Assembly: GCF_900103215.1 (NCBI RefSeq)
Contig: NZ_FNGV01000001.1
Coordinates: 682,001 to 746,000, forward strand
Source: Kriegella aquimaris
GTDB taxonomy: Bacteria; Bacteroidota; Bacteroidia; Flavobacteriales; Flavobacteriaceae
Length of the DNA stretch: 64,000 bases
Reading direction: 5' to 3'
The position numbers and the translations under genes are program-made. Positions 18,279 through 26,881 of this stretch are shown piece after piece. The notes below the pieces were generated by a model. The model did no database searches and was not told the DNA's origin. It was given only the letters and a program-made list of their open reading frames with translations. The first letter of the stretch is position 1. Every line of letters begins with the position of its first letter.

Positions 18279-19190
18279 ATGAATTTAAAGTTCAATAGCA
18301 GAACAGGCTCAACCCAAATAGCTGTCCGATGCCTTCTAGTTGTATTATTTGTAGTCGTAGGCCAGTTCGTACAAGCTCAGGTCAATGAGTCAACTATAAG
18401 AAGTGAAGTTTCTATATATGTTAATGGTCCTTTTTCTAAATTATCATACGGTAATGCGAATATTAAGACCTCCATTAATGATGGTATCGGTTTTGGTGTC
18501 AATTATGGCCTATACTTTACAGATTACATTACTCTAAGATCGGGAATTGAATATCAATATTTTAAAGGGAATGCGACATTTACCCAAATGCAAGGCAACT
18601 ATGATGCCATTGACCCTGATGGAGAGCGTTTTGAATTTAGATACAACCTTCTGGATTATCAGGAAAAACAGAATGTTTCCTATGTACAAGTTCCATTATT
18701 AATACAATATGAGTCTAGAGGGCAAAAGACAACCCATTTTTATATTGCAGGTGGTATTAAATTAGGTTTTAATGTAAGCGCGGATTACCAAGCTGAAGCT
18801 GATAATCTACTAACCTCGGGGTATTATGCTCAATATGACGCTCTTCTTGACGCACCACGATTCATAGGGTTCGGTAATTTTGGGAATTATAAAACAAGTA
18901 AGGAAGATTTAAAATTAAGAACCAATTACATCGCAAGTTTTGAAACAGGAATAAAAATAAATAGTAAAAAGAAGAATGCCATATATATAGGCCTATTTAT
19001 AGATTATGGTCTAAAAAACCTAATCGATGAACAAATGGGAGCGAACACAATTCAGTATCAACCGAGTAATCCTTCTGCATTCTCGAGCAATAGTGTAATA
19101 ACTTCAACTCAATCTGGTGCTACAAATTATTTAAATGAGCTTAGAACACTTTCATTTGGCTATAAGATTAGATACGGATTTAGTTTATAA
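18279..19190 (+). CDS. PorT-like outer membrane beta-barrel protein
   Basis: A 303-residue protein with a signal peptide (hydrophobic core CLLVVLFVVVGQF, cleavage after VQAQ) and alternating amphipathic strands. It has the usual outer_membrane_beta-barrel layout: GIGFGVNYGLYFTDYITLRSGIEY near the start of the barrel (in two overlapping strand-like blocks), VSYVQVPLLIQYE in the middle and the aromatic-ended last strand SFGYKIRYGFSL. It starts 25 bp after the T9SS repeat protein, so co-expression is likely; the pairing suggests a surface anchor or partner, but that is inference. An 18-bp perfect palindrome TTTAGTTTATAAACTAAA (19179-19196) spans its stop codon. Confidence 0.83.
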   Translation: MNLKFNSRTGSTQIAVRCLLVVLFVVVGQFVQAQVNESTIRSEVSIYVNGPFSKLSYGNANIKTSINDGIGFGVNYGLYFTDYITLRSGIEYQYFKGNATFTQMQGNYDAIDPDGERFEFRYNLLDYQEKQNVSYVQVPLLIQYESRGQKTTHFYIAGGIKLGFNVSADYQAEADNLLTSGYYAQYDALLDAPRFIGFGNFGNYKTSKEDLKLRTNYIASFETGIKINSKKKNAIYIGLFIDYGLKNLIDEQMGANTIQYQPSNPSAFSSNSVITSTQSGATNYLNELRTLSFGYKIRYGFSL

Positions 19191-19803
19191 ACTAAAGTTT
19201 ATGGAAAAGGCAACCTGTATATCCCATATCAGGAAATAAGTATTTTGCTTGCTACCATAGGGTTCTGATAGTTTATATATAACCGTATTTTCAGAACCAA
19301 ACACCTCATGGGAGAAGATAAAGGTCATATACACTGCATCTATAAAAGCTTTCCCCACAAAAACTTTTCCACTTTCCATAGTGATCGATTTAATTACTCC
19401 ATTTTGCATTTCAACCCCAGTCGTTCTATTCAATCTTTCATTATAGACCACTTTGATTCCTTCTTTCATCAGCATATCGCTATAAACTTTTAGGGAAGCG
19501 GGTGGTTCTTTTGATGTTTTCATAAAACTCGCGTGAAATATCACCAATAGCCTGCATATTACCGATATCTGTTTGTCCTAAACAACTGGTCAAAGCTTCA
19601 ATTCTGTTGGTAGGTTCTATTAAAAGTACAGATTTGCCCATACGATTACCTTGAATTGCGGCTGAAATAGGCCGAAGTTCCCCCGTAAATCACTATGTCA
19701 GTTTTATTTATTTTTAGAATTAAGCTTCATTATTTTTGAAGCTCATTAAAACCATTGACATTACAAACAACAGTGCAACAAGAAGTTTATGGTTTAACTT
19801 CAT
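19185..19803 (-). pseudogene. Decayed FAD-dependent oxidoreductase (PF12831-like)
   Basis: Remnant of an exported FAD-dependent oxidoreductase. A start with signal peptide is visible at 19803 (MKLNHKLLVALLFVMSM) but stops after 27 codons. In other frames there follow the dinucleotide-binding start DIVIYGGTSA (about 19700), then SAAIQGNRMGKSVLLIEP and LGQTDIGNMQAIGDISREFY, then after another shift PPASLKVYSDMLMKEGI...SGKVFVGKAFIDA. At least three frame changes are needed. Beyond FIDA (about 19340) the family resemblance ends and the remaining open frame to 19185 is unrecognised, so the C-terminal two-thirds is gone. Intact relatives often sit in rhamnoside/pectin utilization loci, which fits its position at the end of this one. 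Confidence 0.8.
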
Positions 19804-19873
19804 AGTATGTTTAAAATTTCGTACGAATTTGATTTTCATTTCTTAAGTTTTTCTTGTCTTGTAAATTACATGC

Positions 19874-21337
19874 TCAATTAGAATTATTTTTTAAAATTAC
19901 TCCTGGAGGTGAGTAATCTTTAGTAGCATCATCTATTACTAGTACCCAATCACTTCCGCCCATACTTTCTCTTATACGTTTGTCCCATTTAGGAGCAAAG
20001 GTTCCCGTATTTTTATAATTGCCAATTAGATATGCCAAACCTGTACGGGGATCATAGTACCAAGCTCTTATTTCTTCTGACCTAATAACATTTGTTTTAA
20101 TATTAATACCCCTTACAATTGGAAAATAAGCCATAATATAGGTGGCATCGTTTTCGCCGATAGTGCCATCGCGAGTAGCAACTTTAAAATCAGATTGTGC
20201 TGAATTGTCACCTATTATTAATGATTGATCCGGAATTCGTTCTAGATACGGTCTTGATTTGAAAAGTGATTTTAAATGTCGGACTTGAAAACTTCCTTTA
20301 GCATCAATGGCTTTGTCCCATGTTTGGATAGGATATAATACAGGAGGATATTCATCACGATTCATTTGCCATACCGCATTATTTCCATAGGTAGTACCAA
20401 AACCACCAGCAAACACCGACCAATACATAGCCCTTCTCGCTTGATAATCTGTATTGTAACCATTCACAGGATTAAAAGCAATAGGAATATCTTCATATAC
20501 AGGCTCGCCATCAATAACCGGCTTAGCAGGCATAACCGCGTAATCTTTTTCTATCATCTGGTAATTAGGATTCAACGCATTACCATGACCCGATTGCAAC
20601 ATATAAAAATCTAACTGCTCTGCAATTTCAGGATATTCAGTGATTGAATGACCGCCATTAATATGATACGTAATCAGGTGTTTCCCTGCACTACCTGCTC
20701 TAAGCCCTTTTATCATGTTTGTCCAAATACCTTCATTACCTTCTGGAATTCTATCTCCACCCGTAATCCATACGATATTCCAATTACTCTTATATCGATT
20801 ACCCAAAAATTTACTGTAATCAAAGGCGCTCTTTGGATTGAATATAGAGAGGTTGTCAAATAGTGGATGCTCTTTATCTTCTGCATGTGACCCCCATGTG
20901 GGCAACAACGCCAAATAGAGATTATACTTTGCAGCTAACGCAACTACTTTATCTATTTTCTCAAAATACGCTTCGTTAGTCACTAAAGGATTATTTTTCT
21001 CAAGAGGTAAATATCCCTCTGGCGTAGGTTTTGTTAAACCATCACACTCCGCCAAAATTACTGCCTGTATAATCGTATAACCTTTGGCAGACCGGTTCAT
21101 TAAGTAATGTTCTATTTCAACAAGATCTAGCTTATGGAAAAGCTCCCATGCCGTATCACCCATCCAGAAAAATGGTTGTTCATTTTCGGTAACCAAATAC
21201 CTTTGATTCTTACTTACTTTTAGGTACTGAGAAAAGCCGCTGGACCAACATAAGGTCATCATAACGATTAAAACTATGCTCAACCAATGACACATTGAAA
21301 ACCCTCTTTTCAATTTATAATCTATATGCGATTTCAT
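19874..21337 (-). CDS. DUF4038 glycoside hydrolase, GH140 (apiosidase)-like
   Basis: A 487-residue exported TIM-barrel hydrolase. The N terminus has a membrane/signal segment ending SSGFSQ, then the DUF4038 opening LKVSKNQRYLVTENEQPFFW and GDTAWELFHKL. Candidate catalytic acids are the Asp of WITGGDRIP (about residue 190) and the Glu of VIDGEPVYEDIP (about 285), positions that correspond in order to those of GH140 apiosidases such as BT1012. The C terminus (RAWYYDPRTGLAYLIGNY) is the collagen-binding-like beta domain of this family. Its start codon overlaps the stop of the GH78 gene (TAATG), so the two are translationally coupled. Substrate by family: terminal apiose in RG-II; DUF4038 proteins also act on other glycans, so specificity is uncertain. 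Confidence 0.85.
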   Translation of the reverse strand: MKSHIDYKLKRGFSMCHWLSIVLIVMMTLCWSSGFSQYLKVSKNQRYLVTENEQPFFWMGDTAWELFHKLDLVEIEHYLMNRSAKGYTIIQAVILAECDGLTKPTPEGYLPLEKNNPLVTNEAYFEKIDKVVALAAKYNLYLALLPTWGSHAEDKEHPLFDNLSIFNPKSAFDYSKFLGNRYKSNWNIVWITGGDRIPEGNEGIWTNMIKGLRAGSAGKHLITYHINGGHSITEYPEIAEQLDFYMLQSGHGNALNPNYQMIEKDYAVMPAKPVIDGEPVYEDIPIAFNPVNGYNTDYQARRAMYWSVFAGGFGTTYGNNAVWQMNRDEYPPVLYPIQTWDKAIDAKGSFQVRHLKSLFKSRPYLERIPDQSLIIGDNSAQSDFKVATRDGTIGENDATYIMAYFPIVRGINIKTNVIRSEEIRAWYYDPRTGLAYLIGNYKNTGTFAPKWDKRIRESMGGSDWVLVIDDATKDYSPPGVILKNNSN

Positions 21338-24111
21338 TAATCTAGTTTTAAAAATTTTTGTTTAACAGACTTAAAGCTGTAAACACCACTATCAATTTCG
21401 TAAACTGCGTAACCACCCTTCATTTCAACAAATTTTGGACTTACCGTCCCTTCCATTTCAGATAAAGTTGTAACATCATCTTGATTCGCTGCTGGCACAT
21501 ATACCGTGGCCCAACTCCCAATGGGTACAGTTACATTCATTACAAAATCAGAGGTAGTATTTTCCCAAGTAATACCAGCTTCACCAAAAGCTGTTTTATT
21601 GAAGTACGTAATTGTAGTCAGATCATCTACTGGTTGTGGTCTAAAAACAATGTGTTTGTATCCGGGTTCTGAAAGATCCGGTTTCATCCCTGCCAAATTA
21701 TTGTACAAATAAACGAGGCCACCACCAAACATAGGGTGATTATGTGAACCATCTTCAGACCATTTTTCACGGGTAGTTGTTGAACCAAGTTCTAACCAAT
21801 GACCAAAACTTGGTTCTTCCGTTTTATTCAAGGCATCATATGCCAATTGATTTAAACCGTTTTCTGCCAAAACCTCAAAGAAATATCGCGTTCCAAAAAT
21901 ACCAGTGTCAAAGTGCCCATTGTTCATTTTTATATTCGATACTAAAGTTTCTTTGACGTCTTTATATTGTTCTTCAGGAACACCCATTTTTAATGCTAAA
22001 ACATTTCCGCCTCCGGCGCCATAAGTTTTTTCAGTTTCATTGTAAAAAACACTTTGAAATGCCTTTTTAGTTGCGTTAGCCATTGTCTTATAACGCACAG
22101 CCTCTATATCATTTTTCAGTACTTTTGCAGTTTTCGATGCAATGTCAAGGCACATCCAATAGTAAAAAGTATGAACCAGATCATCTCTAATTAATTCGCC
22201 TGGTGGCACCCAATCTCCAAGATTATACCATTTTAAAATAGCGCCATCGGCTCCTGTTCTTTTTGAAAACATAATACCCTTATCATCTACCCACGTTTGC
22301 ATATATTTTATATACGCTTTCATGGGTTCATAGCTATCTTGCAACACATCAATTGAACCGTATTGCAAATAAAATTCCCAAGGCATAATACTAACGGCTG
22401 CACCCCATGCAACACCGCCACCACAACCCGGTTGCCATGGAGCGCCATTTGGCACATACCCTGTATCTAGGTCTTGCGCATCAAGAATGTCTTGAATCCA
22501 TTTGTGGTAAAAATTCTTAGCGTTATATGTTTGCATAACCATAGCACATGCTACTTGCCCATCTCCCGTATAACCAGAACGCTCTCTATGTGGACAATCA
22601 CTTGCTATACCGCCATGCATGTTGTCGATTTGGCTTCTTTTCCAAATGGTTACTATATCATTTAGCATCGTGTTTGAACTGTCAAACGTTGCTGATTCTT
22701 CTACATAGGTATTAACCGCTTCAGCTATAAGATGCTCATTTTTTAATTCGCCGGGCCAATTTGATATTTCAATACCACTAAAAACAAACCAATTAAAACG
22801 TGGAGCGTAGGTTTCTAAACCATCACCTTTAAAGGTGTAACTATTATCACCAGAATAGAGGTTACCATTAAATGCAATGTCAACCTTATGTCCTGACGGG
22901 CCTTTTACATTCTGAAGTTTAACCCAACCTGATATCTCAACTCCAAAGTCAACTTCGTATTTACCTTCTGCTATTTTCTTTATAGATATCGGGGAAATTT
23001 GTTCCGTAACTTTATCGGTATTTGCGGAATGGGCAACCAATTCTCCTTCGGGGGCTTTTCTTAAAGCCGCGTTGGACCAAGAGCTGGCATCAACTTCATT
23101 TGTTGACCAATTCGCTATTTCTTTTGTAGCATCATATATCTCACCATAGTATACCATATTCATAAGAATTGGACTCTTTTCTACCTTCCAAGAGTCATCT
23201 GTTACAATAACGTCTTCACTACCATCAGTATATGATATGTGAATCTGACTTAAGAAACGTGGCGTACCATACCCTTCTGCCCAAAATTTGGCGGGATTAT
23301 AAAAACCATTTCCTACAATAGCTCCGACCACGTTTTCACCTTGCTTTAATACATTTTTAATATCATAGGCCAGATACATTACTTTGTACTTTGTAAAATT
23401 GTCTTCTACATTAATTAAGGAGTTGGGCAAATTTGGTCTTTTACCATAATTTGTTTGGTTGGGCACCAATACATCATCACCTACTTTAGTGCCATTTGCA
23501 TAAAATTCAAAATAGCCTAATCCAGTTGTATAGGCTACTGCTTTTGAAACTTCCTTTTCAATTACAAACGCTTTGCGAAGTAAGGGAGCAGGAGGACCAA
23601 AATCAATAGGTCGTGCATCTGGGCCACCTTCTGGTTTTGGAAAATGCGCCTCACCTTGCCAAGGAGCTCCTATCCACTGAGCCTTCCAATCAGAGGCATC
23701 TAGTATTCCCATACTCCATTTCGCTGGTGTACTCCATTCAGACGATTGGCCATTTTCGTTCCATACACGTACTTGCCACCAATAGTCTTGACGTGATTGC
23801 AATGCCTTTCCAGCATAAATTATTCGAGTAGATTGCGGAGATGCAACCTTTTTACTATCCCACATATCCGGGGTTGTCAATAATGTTTCTTTACTAGCTA
23901 CTCTAACCTGCCAAGCCGTTTGTTTTTTTATATCATTTTCCTTAGCAGCACTATTTATCCACGATAATCTGGGGTGTATCTCATCTATAACAGCAGGGTT
24001 TTTTGAATACTCAATAGTAAGCTCCACAGGTGCAATGTCAGGTACTGCTATTTGTATTTTATTACAATTGGTCAGTAAGATTGCAAAAGCTATGGTAATT
24101 AGATATTTCAT
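21337..24111 (-). CDS. Alpha-L-rhamnosidase, GH78
   Basis: A 924-residue lipoprotein (lipobox ILLTNCNK, Cys16). The order matches Bac_rhamnosid_N and the accessory beta domains (with PRLSWIN and DYWWQVRVWNENG), the concanavalin-like Bac_rhamnosid domain, then the (alpha/alpha)6 catalytic barrel. The GH78 acid region is SDCPHRERSGYTGDGQVA, where the Glu aligns with the general acid; HWLELGSTTTREKWSEDGSH carries the second active-site Glu and the conserved W and H residues. It removes terminal alpha-L-rhamnose from plant or algal glycans, probably in the periplasm or at the outer membrane. It lies in the minus-strand SusCD operon between the esterase and the GH140-like gene. Confidence 0.95.
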   Translation of the reverse strand: MKYLITIAFAILLTNCNKIQIAVPDIAPVELTIEYSKNPAVIDEIHPRLSWINSAAKENDIKKQTAWQVRVASKETLLTTPDMWDSKKVASPQSTRIIYAGKALQSRQDYWWQVRVWNENGQSSEWSTPAKWSMGILDASDWKAQWIGAPWQGEAHFPKPEGGPDARPIDFGPPAPLLRKAFVIEKEVSKAVAYTTGLGYFEFYANGTKVGDDVLVPNQTNYGKRPNLPNSLINVEDNFTKYKVMYLAYDIKNVLKQGENVVGAIVGNGFYNPAKFWAEGYGTPRFLSQIHISYTDGSEDVIVTDDSWKVEKSPILMNMVYYGEIYDATKEIANWSTNEVDASSWSNAALRKAPEGELVAHSANTDKVTEQISPISIKKIAEGKYEVDFGVEISGWVKLQNVKGPSGHKVDIAFNGNLYSGDNSYTFKGDGLETYAPRFNWFVFSGIEISNWPGELKNEHLIAEAVNTYVEESATFDSSNTMLNDIVTIWKRSQIDNMHGGIASDCPHRERSGYTGDGQVACAMVMQTYNAKNFYHKWIQDILDAQDLDTGYVPNGAPWQPGCGGGVAWGAAVSIMPWEFYLQYGSIDVLQDSYEPMKAYIKYMQTWVDDKGIMFSKRTGADGAILKWYNLGDWVPPGELIRDDLVHTFYYWMCLDIASKTAKVLKNDIEAVRYKTMANATKKAFQSVFYNETEKTYGAGGGNVLALKMGVPEEQYKDVKETLVSNIKMNNGHFDTGIFGTRYFFEVLAENGLNQLAYDALNKTEEPSFGHWLELGSTTTREKWSEDGSHNHPMFGGGLVYLYNNLAGMKPDLSEPGYKHIVFRPQPVDDLTTITYFNKTAFGEAGITWENTTSDFVMNVTVPIGSWATVYVPAANQDDVTTLSEMEGTVSPKFVEMKGGYAVYEIDSGVYSFKSVKQKFLKLD

Positions 24112-24222
24112 TTTTCGTTTTTCATTTTGGCCACCGGCTATAATGGATATTTCTTATAAAGGACATATACTAACGATTGTCTATTTGTATCTGGATAGCA
24201 CTTCACCTCAAATACTATTTCT

Positions 24223-25116
24223 CTATTTCTCTACGTCAATAGTAAAAATTTGGTGATCATTGAATTTCTTGCCATCCAGTATATTGGTAATGAAATCGAC
24301 TACTGCTTCTTGTTTTTTATAAAAATGTTCACCTGCAATAGAATGATTACCCCCAATATAGGTCATTAAACGACTTGTACCCCCTAATTTCTGAATGTGT
24401 TCGGCAATGGCATGTGATCCAAAAAACATAAGCCAACCCGGAGCATTCGGAGCACAATAGTGATGCGCAGCAACATCATATGGCACCAATGGGTCATTGT
24501 CACCATGAAACACAAAAAGTGGAATGTGATTTTGCGTTGTAATAAGATTTAAATCCATTATCGCACCGGCACCTGAAATCACTCCCTTATATAAAAAATC
24601 AGGAGCTAATTTGGGCTCAAATAATTGCATCTGCTTCCTATTCCAAAAGGCCGCATGTAAAACCGTTTCTGCACCTGCACTGCTTCCCGCAATAAATATT
24701 TTGCTAGGATCTATATGAATTTGATTTTTCTGTTCAATTAAATAAGAAGTCGCATGCCAAAGTTGGCTTGCAGCTATTTGTATTGCCTTAATCTTTTCGG
24801 CTAATACACCTGTACATCCAAAATCTTTATTTTCCATATAAAGGGTGTAGCTAATACTTGCACAAGCTATATTTTCATCAGCTAAATGCTTCGCCAAAAG
24901 GTGGCCACCTTTTCTTTTTCCATTGCTAAATCCGCCACCATGCACGTAGATTACCAAAGGAGTTTTAAGCGTATCCATTTTTTTAGGCAAAAACAAATCC
25001 AGCTCTAGACTGATAGAGTCATTTTCAAAATAGATTAACGACTTAAATTCTTGAGCACTGCCAATAGTTACTATTAAAAGATGAATAAAAAGCAGTATTT
25101 TGTTTTTCATGTTCAT
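24223..25116 (-). CDS. Exported alpha/beta hydrolase, carbohydrate esterase-like
   Basis: A 297-residue alpha/beta hydrolase with an N-terminal signal peptide (LLFIHLLIVTIGSAQ). The oxyanion-hole motif is IYVHGGGFSNGKRKGG, the nucleophile elbow is GSSAGAE (HSL/carboxylesterase type, Ser about residue 145), the Asp is in FHGDNDPLVPY and the His in GGNHSIAG. It probably removes acyl groups from the polysaccharide or its oligomers before or along with the rhamnosidase. There are two in-frame ATGs two codons apart (MNMKNK). It lies 111 bp upstream of GH78 and about 180 bp downstream of susD, past a hairpin that may limit its expression. Confidence 0.88.
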   Translation of the reverse strand: MNMKNKILLFIHLLIVTIGSAQEFKSLIYFENDSISLELDLFLPKKMDTLKTPLVIYVHGGGFSNGKRKGGHLLAKHLADENIACASISYTLYMENKDFGCTGVLAEKIKAIQIAASQLWHATSYLIEQKNQIHIDPSKIFIAGSSAGAETVLHAAFWNRKQMQLFEPKLAPDFLYKGVISGAGAIMDLNLITTQNHIPLFVFHGDNDPLVPYDVAAHHYCAPNAPGWLMFFGSHAIAEHIQKLGGTSRLMTYIGGNHSIAGEHFYKKQEAVVDFITNILDGKKFNDHQIFTIDVEK

Positions 25117-25241
25117 ATTAGCTGTTTTGTATTGTGCTCAATTCATGGATAAAGATTACACTTTTATATGTAAGTGAATTGATTTAATCATTGCTTCATT
25201 TTTATGAAATGTAAAGCCAATAATTTCTGCTTTTTTAAATT

Positions 25242-25280
25242 AAAAAAGGGAAAGCAGAGATTTCTCCACCTTCCCCCTTT
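25242..25280 (-). terminator. Hairpin terminator or attenuator after susD
   Basis: On the minus strand, starting 17 bp after the susD stop, AAAGGG...CCCTTT with an inner AAG/CTT and GAG-AAAT-CTC hairpin is followed by TTTTTT. The stem has small bulges. It would partly end transcription between susCD and the enzyme genes, a common way of keeping SusCD in excess. Confidence 0.6.
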
Positions 25281-25296
25281 ATTAACTAACAATTTA

Positions 25297-26865
25297 CTAA
25301 TACCCGGGGTTATTTTCTAAAATTTCACTATTTCTTTCAATTTCTTTCTGTGGTATGGGAAATAATAAGTGCTTGTTAACATCAAAAAGTGAGCTTGAAG
25401 CAAGGTTCGTACTGAATTCTGTGTCAGCTCCTGACCAACCCGTAAGGTCAATATCACCAGCTACATGCCATCTTTTTAAGTCCCACCAACGTTGACCTTC
25501 ACCGGCCAATTCAATAAAACGCTCATCCATAATCCACTGCATTATGGTGGTTGCATTTGTTTCACTGGTGGAGTAATCAGCAGGTACCGAGCCATCATTT
25601 GTACCCGATGCCAGACCCCAATCCCTTGCTCTTTTTCGAACATCGTTAACCAGTTGAATTGCTGAAGATGGACTGCCCGATTTTAAATGTGCTTCTGCAA
25701 TTAAAAGTGTTAGGTCGGCATATCGTAACACCCGTTCATTATTACTTGAGGTATTAAACACATTGCCTTGTTGTTGGTCTAGTTCTGCCAACATATACTT
25801 TTGAAAAAGCCTTCCACCTTCATTATCATCAGCCCTAAGGAAGTAGCTAATTCTAGGATCTGAGCCAAAAGCATTAAACAACTTATCTGTTATTAGAAAA
25901 CGTGTATTTGCAAAATTGCTAATACTAGTAGAACCTGCTACAGACATCATCCCTCTAAAAATACTTAAATCTTCAACACCTCGCCACGGACCATCGTTCT
26001 CTAAAAAAATATTACTAAACGCTCCTGGCTGTCCTGCTTGCACTTCAAATAAAGATTCTTGATTATTTTCAGTAGCAACATCAAAATTATCTAAATATCT
26101 CGGGGATAAGGTTGCCGTAATAGCATTGAAAGTTGCAATAGCTTCAGTATAATCATTGGATCCTGAGTAGTTTGCTTTAAAAACCAACGCTTTTGCCAAT
26201 AAGGCACGGGCCGCGTTTTTTGTAGCTCTACCCCTATAATCTGCACTCCAGCTTTCAGGTAAAATGGCCAAGGCTGCTCTTGCATCCGTAATGACTTGTT
26301 CCAAAACTTCAAGATGTTCACTCTTTGGTGTATTTGCTTCAGCCTCATTCAATATTCTGTGAGTAACAATTGGTACACTACCATAAATATTAAAAAGGTT
26401 GTAATACGCATAGCTTCTTAAAAAAAGTGCTTCACCCTCCATATAAGATATTTCTTCAGCCTCTTTATAATTTGAAAAGTCAACGGTGTTTACTTTTTCA
26501 ATAATTACGTTTGCCTTGGACACCATTTCATAGGTTTTATCAAAAATCCACTCAACACGCACATTATCTGGATTTAATGTTCCATCAAAAAGCTCTTCAG
26601 CCGTACGGGTACCATTCGTTTCTGTAAGATCATCACCAGGTAGTAACCAAAGACTATTGGCCCAATTTCCATTATCGCCGGCATTGTAATGATAATAATC
26701 ATACAGCTTGGCATATATTCCGAAGGTTACGGTTCTAAATTGAGTGACATCAGCAAAGTAATTCGCTTCTGTATTCTTTAGTGGTTCGGCATCGACTCTA
26801 TCTTTATCACAACTAATGAATGTAAGCAGTAGTGTGAAAACAATTAATATATTATTTATTTTCAT
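25297..26865 (-). CDS. SusD/RagB family glycan-binding lipoprotein
   Basis: A 522-residue outer-membrane lipoprotein; the lipobox LLTFISCDKD gives Cys19. It has the SusD TPR-rich fold pattern: VSKANVIIEKVNTVDF and the Tyr/Ala-rich helix EGEALFLRSYAYYNLFNIYG (SusD-like_3), ARALLAKALVFKANY, the C-terminal RagB block RYADLTLLIAEAHLKSG, and RVRKRA-type helices followed by MDERFIELAGEGQRWWDLKR and the terminal PIPQKEIERNSEILENNPGY. It captures the polysaccharide at the cell surface and passes it to the adjacent SusC. It starts 16 bp after the susC stop. It is certain as a family member; its ligand is inferred from the GH78/GH140 neighbours. Confidence 0.97.
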   Translation of the reverse strand: MKINNILIVFTLLLTFISCDKDRVDAEPLKNTEANYFADVTQFRTVTFGIYAKLYDYYHYNAGDNGNWANSLWLLPGDDLTETNGTRTAEELFDGTLNPDNVRVEWIFDKTYEMVSKANVIIEKVNTVDFSNYKEAEEISYMEGEALFLRSYAYYNLFNIYGSVPIVTHRILNEAEANTPKSEHLEVLEQVITDARAALAILPESWSADYRGRATKNAARALLAKALVFKANYSGSNDYTEAIATFNAITATLSPRYLDNFDVATENNQESLFEVQAGQPGAFSNIFLENDGPWRGVEDLSIFRGMMSVAGSTSISNFANTRFLITDKLFNAFGSDPRISYFLRADDNEGGRLFQKYMLAELDQQQGNVFNTSSNNERVLRYADLTLLIAEAHLKSGSPSSAIQLVNDVRKRARDWGLASGTNDGSVPADYSTSETNATTIMQWIMDERFIELAGEGQRWWDLKRWHVAGDIDLTGWSGADTEFSTNLASSSLFDVNKHLLFPIPQKEIERNSEILENNPGY

Positions 26866-26881
26866 TTTTTTTAGTTTTAGA

